Positions 43,121 to 52,054 of a stretch of DNA of 64,000 bases are shown here, piece by piece. Each line of letters begins with the position of its first letter. The first letter of the stretch is position 1. The stretch is from positions 18,978 to 82,977 of the forward strand of contig NZ_JAUSKL010000078.1 in assembly GCF_030646925.1 (NCBI RefSeq). The letters run 5' to 3'. A program made the position numbers and the translations under genes. Below the pieces are notes generated by a model. That model ran no database searches, was not told where the DNA came from, and saw only the letters and a program-made list of their open reading frames with translations. This DNA is from Candidatus Binatus sp. Lineage in GTDB: Bacteria; Desulfobacterota; Binatia; Binatales; Binataceae.

Positions 43121-43768
43121 GTGGCTGATAAGAAATCCGATACCACGCCCGAAAATCCGGAGGCGATCGCCGCCGCGCCGGATCGCGATCAGCCGCTGAG
43201 CCAAATCCTCACCCAGGCGCGCGAGCGCCGCGGCCTAACACGCGATCAGGTCGTCGCCGACGCGCATGTGCCGTTGCTCTATCTCAAGATGATCGAGACC
43301 GACGACTACGGCCTGATTTCCGATCGCCTCTACCTGATTCCCTTCCTGCGCAAATATGCGGCCTTCCTCGGTCTCGAACCGGAGGAAATTGCCTCGCGCT
43401 TCGTCCGCGACATGCAACACGCCGAAAGCAACGTAGTGCGGATGTCGGAACCGATCACGATGGTGACGAAACGCCGCGGAGTTTTGCGGTCAATTACGTT
43501 TGTCGTTCTCGCGCTGCTGGTTTTGATTTTGATCGGCGATTTTGTCTGGCGCCGATTCACGGTCGTGCGCGAGACGATCGAGCCCGCCGCGAGCGCGCCG
43601 ATCGCCGCGACGCCCGCCCCGCTCACGATCCTGCCGACGGTCATTCCCGCGGCGCCTGCGGCGATTCCGACGCTTGCGCCGCCGACGCCCCGTCCGACCG
43701 CGACGTTCTCCAGGCCTGCCGGACGCGCCATCGCGCCATCCCGCAAGGTCCCGGCATTCGACGACTAA
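43121..43768 (+). CDS. RodZ-like helix-turn-helix membrane protein
   Basis: Cytoskeletal-adaptor-like protein of 215 residues. GTG 43121 start. A cytosolic HTH of the RodZ kind (about residues 25-95: LSQILTQARERRGLTRDQVVADAHVPLLYLKMIETDDY, ending with FLRKYAAFLGLEPEEI) precedes one transmembrane helix (SITFVVLALLVLILIGDFVW, ~125-145). The periplasmic part is a Pro/Ala/Thr-rich tail without the usual RodZ beta domain. It may help place MreB and shape the cell, but the missing C-terminal domain leaves this uncertain. It lies 152 bp after arnT; a shared transcript is possible. Confidence 0.75.
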   Translation: MADKKSDTTPENPEAIAAAPDRDQPLSQILTQARERRGLTRDQVVADAHVPLLYLKMIETDDYGLISDRLYLIPFLRKYAAFLGLEPEEIASRFVRDMQHAESNVVRMSEPITMVTKRRGVLRSITFVVLALLVLILIGDFVWRRFTVVRETIEPAASAPIAATPAPLTILPTVIPAAPAAIPTLAPPTPRPTATFSRPAGRAIAPSRKVPAFDD

Positions 43769-43774
43769 AACCGC

Positions 43775-44449
43775 CTAATGCAACACCGCGTTCGCGATCT
43801 CTTCCGCGACCAGGATTTTCGCCTTGCGCGGATCGTCGCCCGAATGCACCACGGCCACCACTTTCAACTGATCGAGTGAGCCCTCGATCGATGCGCGCGC
43901 GACGATCACCGTGTCGTAGAGTTCATTCTTCGGGATGCTGTCGTACGGAGTCGGCGCGTTCGCGCCGCTCATCTGATTGCGCATCGCCTGGTAGTTCTTG
44001 TAATTCTCCGTCATCGGATCGAGCGGATTCAGCGCATGCGCGCGCGCCTGCGTTTCGAACGGATCGGCTGACGGAGCGTTGCCCGTGTCGCCCAACGGAG
44101 GCGGCTCGGCGCCGGCCGCCTTCAGCAATTCGACCATCGACGGATCGCCCGGAAACAATTGGTTCAACGAGACGCCGGGCGCCAGCAGTTGCTGATTGAT
44201 GGTCACCGTCAGCGTCACCGATTCGGTTGGCTCCGCTGGCGGCGAGTGCCGCGCGACCCGCAACGCGTCGCCGAGCACGTTCTGCACGACCGGATCGGTG
44301 CAGATCGCTACCACGCTGGCATTCGCGGGAATCTCGAGCTTGCCGGCTTTCTGGATGTCGGCGGCGCGCACCCGTACCGACGTCCCCGCGATCGCGAGAC
44401 ACAGCGCGCCCACAGCGACTAATCTCATCACGCTGCTCTTCGGCCACAT
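43775..44449 (-). CDS. Exported protein of unknown function
   Basis: 224 residues from ATG 44449; the open frame upstream overlaps purE and is not used. The signal peptide MRLVAVGALCLAIAGTSVRVRAA (or from MWPKSSV seven residues earlier) precedes a mature domain beginning IPANASVVAICTDPVVQNVLGDALR. Later segments LTVTINQQLLAPGVSLNQLFPGDP and YDTVIVARASIEGSLDQLKVVAVVHSGDDPRKAK look like an alternating alpha/beta periplasmic protein. Family not recognised. Its start lies 5 bp beyond the purE stop, so it is probably translated from the purE mRNA, and it converges with the RodZ-like gene. Confidence 0.72.
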   Translation of the reverse strand: MWPKSSVMRLVAVGALCLAIAGTSVRVRAADIQKAGKLEIPANASVVAICTDPVVQNVLGDALRVARHSPPAEPTESVTLTVTINQQLLAPGVSLNQLFPGDPSMVELLKAAGAEPPPLGDTGNAPSADPFETQARAHALNPLDPMTENYKNYQAMRNQMSGANAPTPYDSIPKNELYDTVIVARASIEGSLDQLKVVAVVHSGDDPRKAKILVAEEIANAVLH

Positions 44450-44454
44450 CGCGA

Positions 44455-44949
44455 TCACGGAATCTTCTGCTGCAGCAGTTCCTGCGCTCTTGCGGCGCGC
44501 CATTCGATCAGCCGCGTCGCCAGCTCGCGATCTCCAAGCGCGATTATCTGCGCGGCAAACAGTCCCGCGTTGGCGGCGCCGGGCTTGCCGATCGCCATCG
44601 TCGCGACCGGCACGCCCTTCGGCATCTGCACGATCGACAGCAACGAATCGATTCCGTTGAGCCAAGTCGTCGGCATCGGCACTCCGATCACCGGCAGGAT
44701 CGTTTTCGCCGCGACCACACCCGGCAGATGCGCCGCGCCGCCCGCGCCCGCGATTATCGTCATCAATCCTCGCGCCGCCGCGCTCGCCGAATACTCCAGC
44801 ACAACCTCAGGCGTGCGATGCGCCGACATGATGCGCACTTCATGCGATACCTTCAGCTCCGTCATCACCTCGGACGCCGCCGACATGTATTCCCAGTCGC
44901 TCTCGCTGCCCATGATTACGCCCACGATCGGTGCGTTGGTATCGGCCAT
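44455..44949 (-). CDS. purE: N5-carboxyaminoimidazole ribonucleotide mutase
   Basis: PurE class I enzyme, 164 residues, converting N5-CAIR to CAIR in purine synthesis; cytosolic octamer. Characteristic residues are IMGSESDWEYM (phosphate and substrate loop), RIMSAHRTPEVVLEYS with the catalytic His, and AGAGGAAHLPGVVAAKT, followed by IGVPMPTTWLNGIDSLLSIVQMPKGVPVAT. The full length and motifs are normal. The usual partner purK is not in the window. A small exported protein gene follows directly. Confidence 0.96.
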   Translation of the reverse strand: MADTNAPIVGVIMGSESDWEYMSAASEVMTELKVSHEVRIMSAHRTPEVVLEYSASAAARGLMTIIAGAGGAAHLPGVVAAKTILPVIGVPMPTTWLNGIDSLLSIVQMPKGVPVATMAIGKPGAANAGLFAAQIIALGDRELATRLIEWRAARAQELLQQKIP

Positions 44950-45072
44950 CGGCTCGCTCTCCGTTCACGCTTTGAAAAATTCGTCACTCCGAGCTTGAAG
45001 GCTGATTCGAGCTTGAGTCCAAGTCAAGCTGCGGATAGGAGCGCGCGGACGAATTCGGCAGAATAAACGGCG

Positions 45073-46515
45073 ATGGCGACTCCGATTCCCGGCAATCAAT
45101 GCGAATTCACGCTCGCAGAAATCGCGGCGGCGACCGGCGCTCAGGTGCGCGACGATCTCGCGACTAAGGTCCGCGGCGTCAGCATCGACACCCGCGCGAT
45201 CGCGACCGGCGCGCTGTTCGTGGCGCTGCGCGGAGAATCGCGCGACGGCCACGATCACCTCGACCAAGCGATTCAGCGCGGCGCTGCCGCGGCGATCGTC
45301 GAGAGCGGCAGGCATCTCGCGGGCATCGTTTGTGTCGAAGTGCCGGACACGCTCGTCGCGCTCGGACAGCTTGCTCAATTCCATCTTGCGCGGATGCGCT
45401 CGGTGCGTTTGCTCCCGACCATCGCGATCGGCGGCGCGGCTGGCAAAACCACTACCAAGGAACTCACCGCGGCGGCGGCGCGCACCGTCTTCGGCGACAC
45501 GCTCGCGACAGTCGGCAATCTCAATAATCGCATCGGCGTTCCGATGACAATTTTCACGCTCGCCAGCGCGCATCGCGCCGCAGTGCTCGAATGCGGCACC
45601 AACTTGCGCGGCGAGATCGACGCCCTCGCGCAGATCGTCCAGCCCGATTGCGCGCTCGTGCTCAACGTCGATCTCGAGCACACCGCAGGCATCGGCACGC
45701 TCGACGACGTCGCCGACGAAGAGGCGGCGCTGTTCTCGACCACGCGGCGATGCGCGATCACGTCGTCGGAAGAACCGCTGGTGCTCGCAAGAATTCCGGC
45801 TCGTTTGCAGCGGCTCACGTTCGGCAAGTCGCCGGACTCCGATGTCAGGCTCGAAAGTCGAACTGTCGGCGCGAATGGACGCGCGAGAATCCGCATCGCG
45901 CTCGGCCCCGCGCTCTGCCGCGACGACGATGCCCGCCGTCTCGACCTCCAGATCGATCTCCTCGGCGAAACCGCCGCGCTCAACTGCGCCGCCGCGATCG
46001 CCGGCGTCGCCGCGATGCGCGGTGAACCACTGACAGCGGGCGAACTTCGCGCGATCGCCGATGCGCTGGCAGTCGTGCAACCTGTAGCTGGACGCCTCGC
46101 GACCAGCTCGATTCGCGGCATCCGCGTGATCGACGATACCTATAACTCCAACCCCCGCTCGATTCGCGCAGCGCTCGCCGCCGCGCGCGAAGTCGCCGAC
46201 GGACTTGGCGCGCGCTTGGTGATCGCGATGGGCGATATGCTCGAATTGGGTGCGATGTCGCGTGAGGCGCACGAAGCGAGCGTTCGCGACGTGATCGATT
46301 TGCGGCCTGCTGCGTTTGTGGCCGTAGGTCCCGAAATGTGCGCCGCGAAGGAGGTGATCGCCGCCAGCAGTACGACGATGCTAGTCACGGCGCCGGACAG
46401 CGCCGCCGCCGCAAAATTGATCGCATCGATCGTGCGCGCGGGCGACGTCTTGCTGATCAAGGGTTCGCGCGGGATGGCGATGGAGCGCATCCTCGATTCG
46501 CTCCGCACCCCTTAG
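45073..46515 (+). CDS. murF: UDP-N-acetylmuramoyl-tripeptide--D-alanyl-D-alanine ligase
   Basis: Mur ligase family enzyme of 480 residues adding D-Ala-D-Ala to the UDP-MurNAc tripeptide in peptidoglycan synthesis. The N-terminal UDP-binding domain (1-112) starts CEFTLAEIAAATGAQV and contains GVSIDTR. The P-loop is GGAAGKTTTKE at 120-130 (GSxGKTTTK in most MurF), then VGNLNNRIGVP and the carbamate/metal segment ECGTNLRGEI. The C-terminal domain starts VIDDTYNSNPRSIRAAL, a MurF hallmark, with MGDMLELGAMSREAH. It is isolated from any division/cell-wall cluster and divergent from purE; Ala in place of Ser in the P-loop is unusual. Confidence 0.93.
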   Translation: MATPIPGNQCEFTLAEIAAATGAQVRDDLATKVRGVSIDTRAIATGALFVALRGESRDGHDHLDQAIQRGAAAAIVESGRHLAGIVCVEVPDTLVALGQLAQFHLARMRSVRLLPTIAIGGAAGKTTTKELTAAAARTVFGDTLATVGNLNNRIGVPMTIFTLASAHRAAVLECGTNLRGEIDALAQIVQPDCALVLNVDLEHTAGIGTLDDVADEEAALFSTTRRCAITSSEEPLVLARIPARLQRLTFGKSPDSDVRLESRTVGANGRARIRIALGPALCRDDDARRLDLQIDLLGETAALNCAAAIAGVAAMRGEPLTAGELRAIADALAVVQPVAGRLATSSIRGIRVIDDTYNSNPRSIRAALAAAREVADGLGARLVIAMGDMLELGAMSREAHEASVRDVIDLRPAAFVAVGPEMCAAKEVIAASSTTMLVTAPDSAAAAKLIASIVRAGDVLLIKGSRGMAMERILDSLRTP

Positions 46516-46521
46516 GCATTT

Positions 46522-47598
46522 CTACTCTTCCAGAATATCCGCGAGATGCTTCAGACTCTCCGCGTCTCCAATCGCGACCAGATGATCTCCCTCTTTCACG
46601 ATCGTGCCCGGGTCTGGAATTATCGAGATCGGATCATCGCCGCGCTTCAGCGCGACCACTCGGAGCTTCGCAGTTCCGCGCTCGACTGCCTCGATCGTCT
46701 TCCCCACCGCATGACTGCCCGGCTCGATCTCAATTTCCTCCAGATCGATCTCGTCGCCATGCCCCGGCGTCGCCAGTTCGAGAAAATCCACCACCGCCGG
46801 CCGCAGAATCATCGACGCGATCCGCATCCCGCCCCGCTGATAGGCCGAGATCACCTGGTTCGCGCCCGCCGACTTGAGCCGCCGGAGTCCCGTTTCCGAT
46901 TCTCCGCGCGCGTGAATCGCGATACCAGGATTTTTCTCGCGCGCCGACAGCGTGATGTACACATTGTCGGCGTCGGAATCGGTCGCCACCACGATCGCGC
47001 GCGCCGACTGTATCCCCGCCTCCTCCAGAATTTCGTCCTCCAGCGCTGACCCGTTGACGTGCAACACCTCAAGGCGCGACAACTCTTTTTCGAGCGCCGG
47101 ATTCGACTCGATCACCACCACCGGCACGTCGTGCCGCTTCAGTTCCTCGGTGACCACGCGGCCGAAGCGCCCGAACCCGCAAACGATCACGTGCTTTTCC
47201 AACTGATGGATTTTTCGTTGCATCGCGCTGATCCCCAGGAAATCTCTGAGCTGACCTTCGATCACAACCTCGGCCGCCACCGCCAGCAGGTACAATCCCG
47301 TTCCGACGCCGGTGACGATCAACACCATCGTGAAGATTTGGCCCTCCGCGCTGAGCGGCTTCACTTCGCGATAGCCGACCGTCGAAATCGTAATTACCGA
47401 CATGTAGAGCGCGTCGAGGAACGTCATCTCCTCGATCAAGATGTAGCCCGCGGCTCCCGCGCCCAGCAGAACTACTATCCCGGTAATCGCAAATAGGAGT
47501 CGGCGCGCCGGACTGCCTAAAAATCCGGACTGCGGCGCAGAGTCCGATCCTGCCCGCGATCGATTTGCGTTCGCTCCGCGATTTTCCTTCTGCGCCAT
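46522..47598 (-). CDS. TrkA-domain potassium channel
   Basis: K+ channel of the KtrAB/Kch-like 2-TM type with regulatory domains, 358 residues from ATG 47598. The first helix (RRLLFAITGIVVLLGAGAAGYIL, ~32-54), pore loop with selectivity filter TVGYREV and second helix (IFTMVLIVTGVGTGLYLLAVAAEVV) are followed by a TrkA-N Rossmann domain starting HVIVCGFGRFGRVV (~137) and a TrkA-C domain around GSHAVGKTIEAVERGTAKLRVVALKRGDDP (~275-350). Binding of NAD(H) or c-di-AMP to these domains is expected from the family. It converges with murF; the phage-like locus begins beyond its upstream region. Confidence 0.92.
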   Translation of the reverse strand: MAQKENRGANANRSRAGSDSAPQSGFLGSPARRLLFAITGIVVLLGAGAAGYILIEEMTFLDALYMSVITISTVGYREVKPLSAEGQIFTMVLIVTGVGTGLYLLAVAAEVVIEGQLRDFLGISAMQRKIHQLEKHVIVCGFGRFGRVVTEELKRHDVPVVVIESNPALEKELSRLEVLHVNGSALEDEILEEAGIQSARAIVVATDSDADNVYITLSAREKNPGIAIHARGESETGLRRLKSAGANQVISAYQRGGMRIASMILRPAVVDFLELATPGHGDEIDLEEIEIEPGSHAVGKTIEAVERGTAKLRVVALKRGDDPISIIPDPGTIVKEGDHLVAIGDAESLKHLADILEE

Positions 47599-47695
47599 AT
47601 CCGCTTCTCGGCTAAACTCTGCCCCCGCGGCGACTTGGCATCGCGCTCGTCTGCAACCGCCGCCTCGCTCGCCGTTATACTCGCGAGCCTCGCGA

Positions 47696-47728
47696 CAAAA
47701 CGAAAGCGGCCGCCTTTCGGCAGCCGCT
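47696..47728 (-). terminator. Terminator closing the phage-derived operon
   Basis: On the minus strand AGCGGCTGCC (47728-47719), GAAA loop, GGCGGCCGCT (47714-47705): a 10-bp stem with one G-T wobble and a GNRA tetraloop, followed by TTCGTTTT. It lies 113 bp beyond the stop of the last phage gene. Confidence 0.8.
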
Positions 47729-47840
47729 ATCACCATTCGCTCGATCGCTCAACGCGAATCTTAACGCCGCATCGACTCGCTCTCGATCGACCGGTTCAAC
47801 TCCACACGGTCCAGATCACGCAAATCGCTGGTCGGCCGCA

Positions 47841-48401
47841 TCAAAATCCAATCGCCATCCAGTAGAACCCGTCATTCGGCTTCTGCGTCACCAGCGCTCC
47901 GCCGATCCGATCCGATCGAAACACGCCGACGGTCCGCGTCAGACTCACCACGTCGATGATCACCTTGCCGGTGTTCACCGCCGTTGAGTTCGACAGCGCC
48001 GCCATCGTCCACAGGCACGAATTGGGAAACGCCAGCGGCCACGTCACTTGATACGTCGTATTCAGATCGAGTCCGCCGCCTGGAAATTGCGACCCCCATT
48101 CGACGATCGCCGACACCGCGCCGCGATTTATGTCCGCGACCGGGATCTTCAAGTACCCGTTGCCGTCGATCGATCCCACGAAACGGGTCATGAACGACTG
48201 CAACACCTCGATACTCGCGATATTGATGTCCTGGCGCTGCTTCAGAAATGACGTCCGGTTGGCCAGTTGCTGATGCGGCTGGTTCGCGATGCCGATTCCG
48301 TCGAAGCCCGCGTCGATCGCCGCGCCCTCGACCGGATCGGTCGCCTGAATCTCGTACACCTCATTCGCAATGTATATTGGGGTATCGACTAGTGTAGCCA
48401 T
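47841..48401 (-). CDS. Short phage tail-fibre-like protein
   Basis: 186 residues; last gene of the particle operon. The N-terminal part (VDTPIYIANEVYEIQATDPVEG, then GIANQPHQQLANRTSFLKQ) matches the tail-fibre segment that precedes the shaft in P2/Mu-type phages. The C-terminal ~85 residues (NTTYQVTWPLAFPNSCLWTMAAL ... DGFYWMAIGF) match the gp53-like receptor-binding domain fold. There is no long repetitive shaft, so the fibre would be very short. Probable receptor-binding tip of the contractile tail. Confidence 0.8.
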   Translation of the reverse strand: MATLVDTPIYIANEVYEIQATDPVEGAAIDAGFDGIGIANQPHQQLANRTSFLKQRQDINIASIEVLQSFMTRFVGSIDGNGYLKIPVADINRGAVSAIVEWGSQFPGGGLDLNTTYQVTWPLAFPNSCLWTMAALSNSTAVNTGKVIIDVVSLTRTVGVFRSDRIGGALVTQKPNDGFYWMAIGF

Positions 48402-48409
48402 TGACTACC

Positions 48410-48874
48410 TCAGAAAGTCAGCGTCCAGGTGCCACTGAGACTCATGCCTGTAGTAAATAGTATTGGCGCGATAGTCTTTCGCGCGATCATCGGGGTCGGC
48501 GCCGTCGCACCCGGCAATCCAACTGCCGCACGATTCGCAAACAGTGCCAGTTCCTGAATAGTCAGTCCCAGCGCGCCCGTATCTGTTCCACTGAGCGACC
48601 AGTCGAGTGCCACCGCGCCGTTCCCGTCCAGCGTGTGGCTATCAAGCGCCTTGTAATACGCCGGCGCCGTCAGCGTGGTGTCGTTTACCATCGGCGGATT
48701 CGATCCCGATGCAAACCCGATCGCCGACGCAAACTCGCCGGCCGTATCGCCACCCAGCAATGACGCCAGCGCCGGACGGCCGGCGTACACGAACAGGTTT
48801 CGGCCTTCGTATGCCCAAACCAGCCTGCCCGCTTCGACCAGGCGGATTCTAACAATTCCAACCGGCCTTCCCAT
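48410..48874 (-). CDS. Phage tail-fibre-associated protein
   Basis: 154 residues from ATG 48874, chosen because GGAGG lies 6 bp upstream, inside the 3' end of the gpI gene; an upstream ATG 48904 lacks this. The start MGRPVGIVRIRLVEAGRLVWAYEGRN is followed by a beta-rich region and a C-terminal FTTGMSLSGTWTLTF. I place it with P2/Mu-like baseplate-to-fibre proteins on position only: between gpI and the fibre gene, where gpH or its N-terminal part normally lies. Function is otherwise unknown. Confidence 0.65.
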   Translation of the reverse strand: MGRPVGIVRIRLVEAGRLVWAYEGRNLFVYAGRPALASLLGGDTAGEFASAIGFASGSNPPMVNDTTLTAPAYYKALDSHTLDGNGAVALDWSLSGTDTGALGLTIQELALFANRAAVGLPGATAPTPMIARKTIAPILFTTGMSLSGTWTLTF

Positions 48875-48875
48875 C

Positions 48876-49739
48876 TTAACCTCCGTGTAAAACCGCCGCG
48901 CCATTCAACGTCAGCGCTGAATCCGCGAGTATCGGTTCGTTGGCGCCATATGTAATTCCGCTGTGCCGGTAATGGCCGTCATAAAGCGGCATGATCGGAC
49001 CGATCTGATCGCCGAGCGACTGTGCTCCGATCGTAATGACTAGTGCGCCATCGCGCGGCGCCGGCGCCGCGTCGAGCTGGTCCCGCGCGTCCCCATCCAG
49101 CGTGAAGCTATCGTTGGGAAGCGGCGCTTCATCCACGATTGGTGGCGGCGAAAACCAAATCGAATCGAGCCGCGAGCGCGCCGGCCTGAAGAAATCGATC
49201 GCCGCCCGCGCCAACGCGATCGCCGCCCCCTCCACTTCCTGGCCGTCCTTCAGATTGATGACCACCCGGAACACCGACCAGCCCTGGCTCGCCGGATATG
49301 CATTCCCGCCCCACGTCGCCTGCCCCTCCAGCAGATCGACGGCGGTCCATCCGAGCGCGCCAAGCGCGCGCTTGATCGCGAACGGAGTCCCGCGAAGTCG
49401 ATGCAGCGGGATCGCGACCTTCAGCAAATCGCGTTGCGCCAGGTCGACCAGGCCTCCGCCTACTACAACGCCCTCGGCCTCGATCAGGTTGTCGATATCG
49501 ATCAGCAGATCGATATTCGTAAGCGCATCGACGCCAACCGTAAGCGGCGCGACCAACTGCCAGAGCGGTGACAGAACGTCGAACTGCCACGCGAGAAACG
49601 GCAGCGCGCTCTCGGGCACTGAATCGATTCGATAAACTAGCAACGGCGCCAGTTCGAGCGCGCCCAGCCGCTTGATCAGCACCAGCAAGGACTGCGTGCG
49701 CAGATCGTTTATCGAAGGCGGCGAAGACAGCTCAGCCAT
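48876..49739 (-). CDS. P2 gpI-like baseplate/tail protein
   Basis: 287 residues. The first ~180 match the phage tail protein I family: PSINDLRTQSLLVLIKRLGALE-like start, then LVYRIDSVPESALPFLAWQFDVLSPLW, HRLRGTPFAIKRALGALGWTA and NAYPASQGWSVFRVVINL. The last ~100 residues are an extra beta-rich segment. Its start overlaps the gpJ stop (TGATG), indicating coupled translation. gpI joins the wedge of the contractile baseplate to the fibres. Confidence 0.88.
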   Translation of the reverse strand: MAELSSPPSINDLRTQSLLVLIKRLGALELAPLLVYRIDSVPESALPFLAWQFDVLSPLWQLVAPLTVGVDALTNIDLLIDIDNLIEAEGVVVGGGLVDLAQRDLLKVAIPLHRLRGTPFAIKRALGALGWTAVDLLEGQATWGGNAYPASQGWSVFRVVINLKDGQEVEGAAIALARAAIDFFRPARSRLDSIWFSPPPIVDEAPLPNDSFTLDGDARDQLDAAPAPRDGALVITIGAQSLGDQIGPIMPLYDGHYRHSGITYGANEPILADSALTLNGAAVLHGG

Positions 49740-50908
49740 CAGCTATGCTCCGGGCTGAAGGCCTGCGTCAGTGTAATTGCGGTGCAGTTGGCCCATTGCC
49801 CGGCCGACAACTGCGTATAGTGCGGCGCGTCCACGGTCACCTCATAGACTCCGGGCACGGACAGCGCCGCCACGATCTGGCTGGGCACGATATCGCGCTG
49901 GATCTTCGACGCCAGATCGATTGCGAACTGCTGTGCCGCTGCGCTGGCAGCGGCAATCGTCTGGGTCGGATCCGCGTCGGCATACATCGTCACCGTCGCA
50001 ACCATCTGATAATCCACTTCGACCACCGCGAGCGCGTTGACCGTGTCGGTCAGCGGCCTCACCGTCTCCGCGTTGACTGCGGCCTGCACTTTTGCGAGCA
50101 GCTCGCTGCTCGCTATACCCGCCAGATTCGGCGCGGGCGCGGGCTGAATAGTCACTGGCCCGGTGAGTACATATACATTCACCGTACCTGGTACCGGACT
50201 GACTATTTGCGCATCCACGATCGACGGGTCCGCGCCCATCGCGAAGAACCGGTAAGCCGCCACCGGACCCGCCGTGCTGAACTGATTCGGCGCCTGCTGG
50301 ATTCGCATCCGCAAATGCTCGTCGGTCTCCGGCGCCGAGCCGTCCGCGGTCGGCGTCACGTTGCCCACGCTCGCGATCAGCGCACTCGGATTGATCTGTA
50401 CCCGCACCTGTTCCGCAAGGTACCCGTTGGCAGCTTCGCCCGGCACTGTCGCCGCCGCGCCCACCAACCCCGTGATGGCTCCTGGAGCGATCGCGAGACT
50501 CGCAGTCGTCGCGAATGTGAAGTGCCCGTCGGCGGTGCCGATCAAGGTCCCCTTCGTGATAATAAACGGTACGGTTAGCGGCCCGGTCAGCGTGAATTGT
50601 AGCGTGGTCAGCGCCGGCTGCGCCGCCAACCGCGTGACGCCGAGCAACTGGCCAAGGTAATCAATCATCGGGAATATCGCGAACGCCAGTAGATTCTGCT
50701 CGCCCGCGAATTGAATCGCGTTTCTGACTAATGATTCCCGATACGCATATAGATTAATGAGTAATCGCTCGACCTGCGCCGGTTGCAGTATTCGTCCCGA
50801 CGCCGCCTCAAATTCCGCGATCATATCGGCCAGGATCTTGTTCGGATCCAGTCCGTCGGCGTCGTTAACGAACACCGGCGGCGGCAGCGACGGGATACCT
50901 GCAGCCAT
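49739..50908 (-). CDS. P2 gpJ / Mu gp47-like baseplate wedge protein
   Basis: 389 residues. N-terminal helical part PNKILADMIAEFEAASGRILQPAQVERLLINLYAYRESLVRNAIQ and the central APETDEHLRMRIQQAPNQFSTAGPVAAYRFFAMGADPSIVDAQIVSPVPGTVNVYVL are diagnostic of the baseplate J family; the C-terminal half carries the ferredoxin-like repeats. It belongs to the W-J-I wedge set, all three present here in the canonical P2 order. Intact frame. Confidence 0.92.
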   Translation of the reverse strand: MAAGIPSLPPPVFVNDADGLDPNKILADMIAEFEAASGRILQPAQVERLLINLYAYRESLVRNAIQFAGEQNLLAFAIFPMIDYLGQLLGVTRLAAQPALTTLQFTLTGPLTVPFIITKGTLIGTADGHFTFATTASLAIAPGAITGLVGAAATVPGEAANGYLAEQVRVQINPSALIASVGNVTPTADGSAPETDEHLRMRIQQAPNQFSTAGPVAAYRFFAMGADPSIVDAQIVSPVPGTVNVYVLTGPVTIQPAPAPNLAGIASSELLAKVQAAVNAETVRPLTDTVNALAVVEVDYQMVATVTMYADADPTQTIAAASAAAQQFAIDLASKIQRDIVPSQIVAALSVPGVYEVTVDAPHYTQLSAGQWANCTAITLTQAFSPEHS

Positions 50909-50947
50909 CTTTGATTATCCTTTCCGCATCTCCGATGCGGCCTTGCG

Positions 50948-51361
50948 CTACGCCGCTCCGACTACCGTAATCGTCGTGCTTTGCAGCGGCGCCGACGCAT
51001 TACCTAGTCGAAGCTGCCAGTTCAGCGTGACGTCGATATGCGCACCCGACTGACCTGCTCCGTCGTTGATCGGCTGCGCCGTCACTGATACCAGCGTCAC
51101 TCGCGGCTCCCACCGCGCGATTGCCGTCGTCAGTTCGCTCACGATCGCCGGCAACGCCCGATCGATCGGATGATCGAGGTAACGCCAGATGTTTGAGCCG
51201 AATGTCGGCCTCAGCGGATCGGTGCCCTGCGGCGTCGTCGCGATTATCCCCAGGCACTGCTTCACGTCGTCGATTCCTTCAACCACCTCGCCAATCGCAT
51301 CGAGCTTGAGCGACCAGTCCGCCGACCGGATATCTTCCAGCGAGATTGCGCCGACCGCCAT
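50948..51361 (-). CDS. P2 gpW / T4 gp25-like baseplate wedge protein
   Basis: 137 residues of the gp25-like lysozyme-fold wedge family: IRSADWSLKLDAIGEVVEGIDDVKQCLGIIATTPQGTDPLRPTFGSNIWRYLDHPID contains the conserved core with the FGSNIWRYLD segment. In contractile tails this protein starts sheath polymerisation at the baseplate. It begins 2 bp after the gpV stop and precedes gpJ by 39 bp. Confidence 0.92.
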   Translation of the reverse strand: MAVGAISLEDIRSADWSLKLDAIGEVVEGIDDVKQCLGIIATTPQGTDPLRPTFGSNIWRYLDHPIDRALPAIVSELTTAIARWEPRVTLVSVTAQPINDGAGQSGAHIDVTLNWQLRLGNASAPLQSTTITVVGAA

Positions 51362-51363
51362 CG

Positions 51364-52014
51364 TCAGCCCGCCACCACATCGCTGCTGGCCGTCACGATT
51401 CTTCCGACTAGCGTGCCGCCGTCGCTGTCCTGCACCTGGACCAAATCCCCCAGTCGCGCAACGCCGGCGACTTCGCCGCTGCCAAGCTGAACCTGCCCCG
51501 CGCCCCTGATAGTCACATTGCCGCCGGTATCGATTTCGATTTGTGCCCCGCTCGACGTCAGTTGAAAGTTCGCCCCCTCGGGCAGATTGATCGACATCGA
51601 ATGATTGCCGCCGTCATACTTAATCTCGGCGCCGTCGTTGAACTGAAACTCGAGCAGATGCGCGCCGCGGTCATACTCGACGCTGGTGCCGTCTCGAAAC
51701 CCGAAGCGCACGACGTCGGCACTGCTCGCCGGCGGCGGGTCCTCGCTCGAATAGATCGCGCCCAGCACCGCGCCGTCTTCGTCGCGAACATCCATCAGGC
51801 AGACCACCTGCTCGCCGACATCCGGCAGCCAGTAGCTCTTGTCATTTTTGGTCTTCGCGAACACGACCGGCAGCCACCACGAGATGACGTTGTCGTAATC
51901 CGGAAATACTACTCGCACCTTTGCCAGCGCAGGATCCTGCTCACGCACAATACCAACTCGAAACGCCGGAAGCCTCGAGTACGACGGACCGGCATAGGCC
52001 GCTAAATCTTTCAT
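51364..52014 (-). CDS. P2 gpV-like baseplate spike protein
   Basis: 216 residues. An OB-fold domain (VGIVREQDPALAKVRVVFPDYDNVISWWLPVVFAKTKNDKSYWLPDVGEQVVCLMD) leads into a beta-helix-like stretch rich in short repeats (EYDRGAHLLEFQFNDGAEIKYDGGNHSMSINL...). This is the membrane-piercing spike of contractile tails. The C-terminal segment AGVARLGDLVQVQDSDGGTLVGRI resembles the tip-proximal region. It follows gpD in the standard D-V-W order. Confidence 0.9.
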   Translation of the reverse strand: MKDLAAYAGPSYSRLPAFRVGIVREQDPALAKVRVVFPDYDNVISWWLPVVFAKTKNDKSYWLPDVGEQVVCLMDVRDEDGAVLGAIYSSEDPPPASSADVVRFGFRDGTSVEYDRGAHLLEFQFNDGAEIKYDGGNHSMSINLPEGANFQLTSSGAQIEIDTGGNVTIRGAGQVQLGSGEVAGVARLGDLVQVQDSDGGTLVGRIVTASSDVVAG

Positions 52015-52054
52015 CGTGTGTATCTGAGTCCTGTTTCGAGACTAACTGGATTAC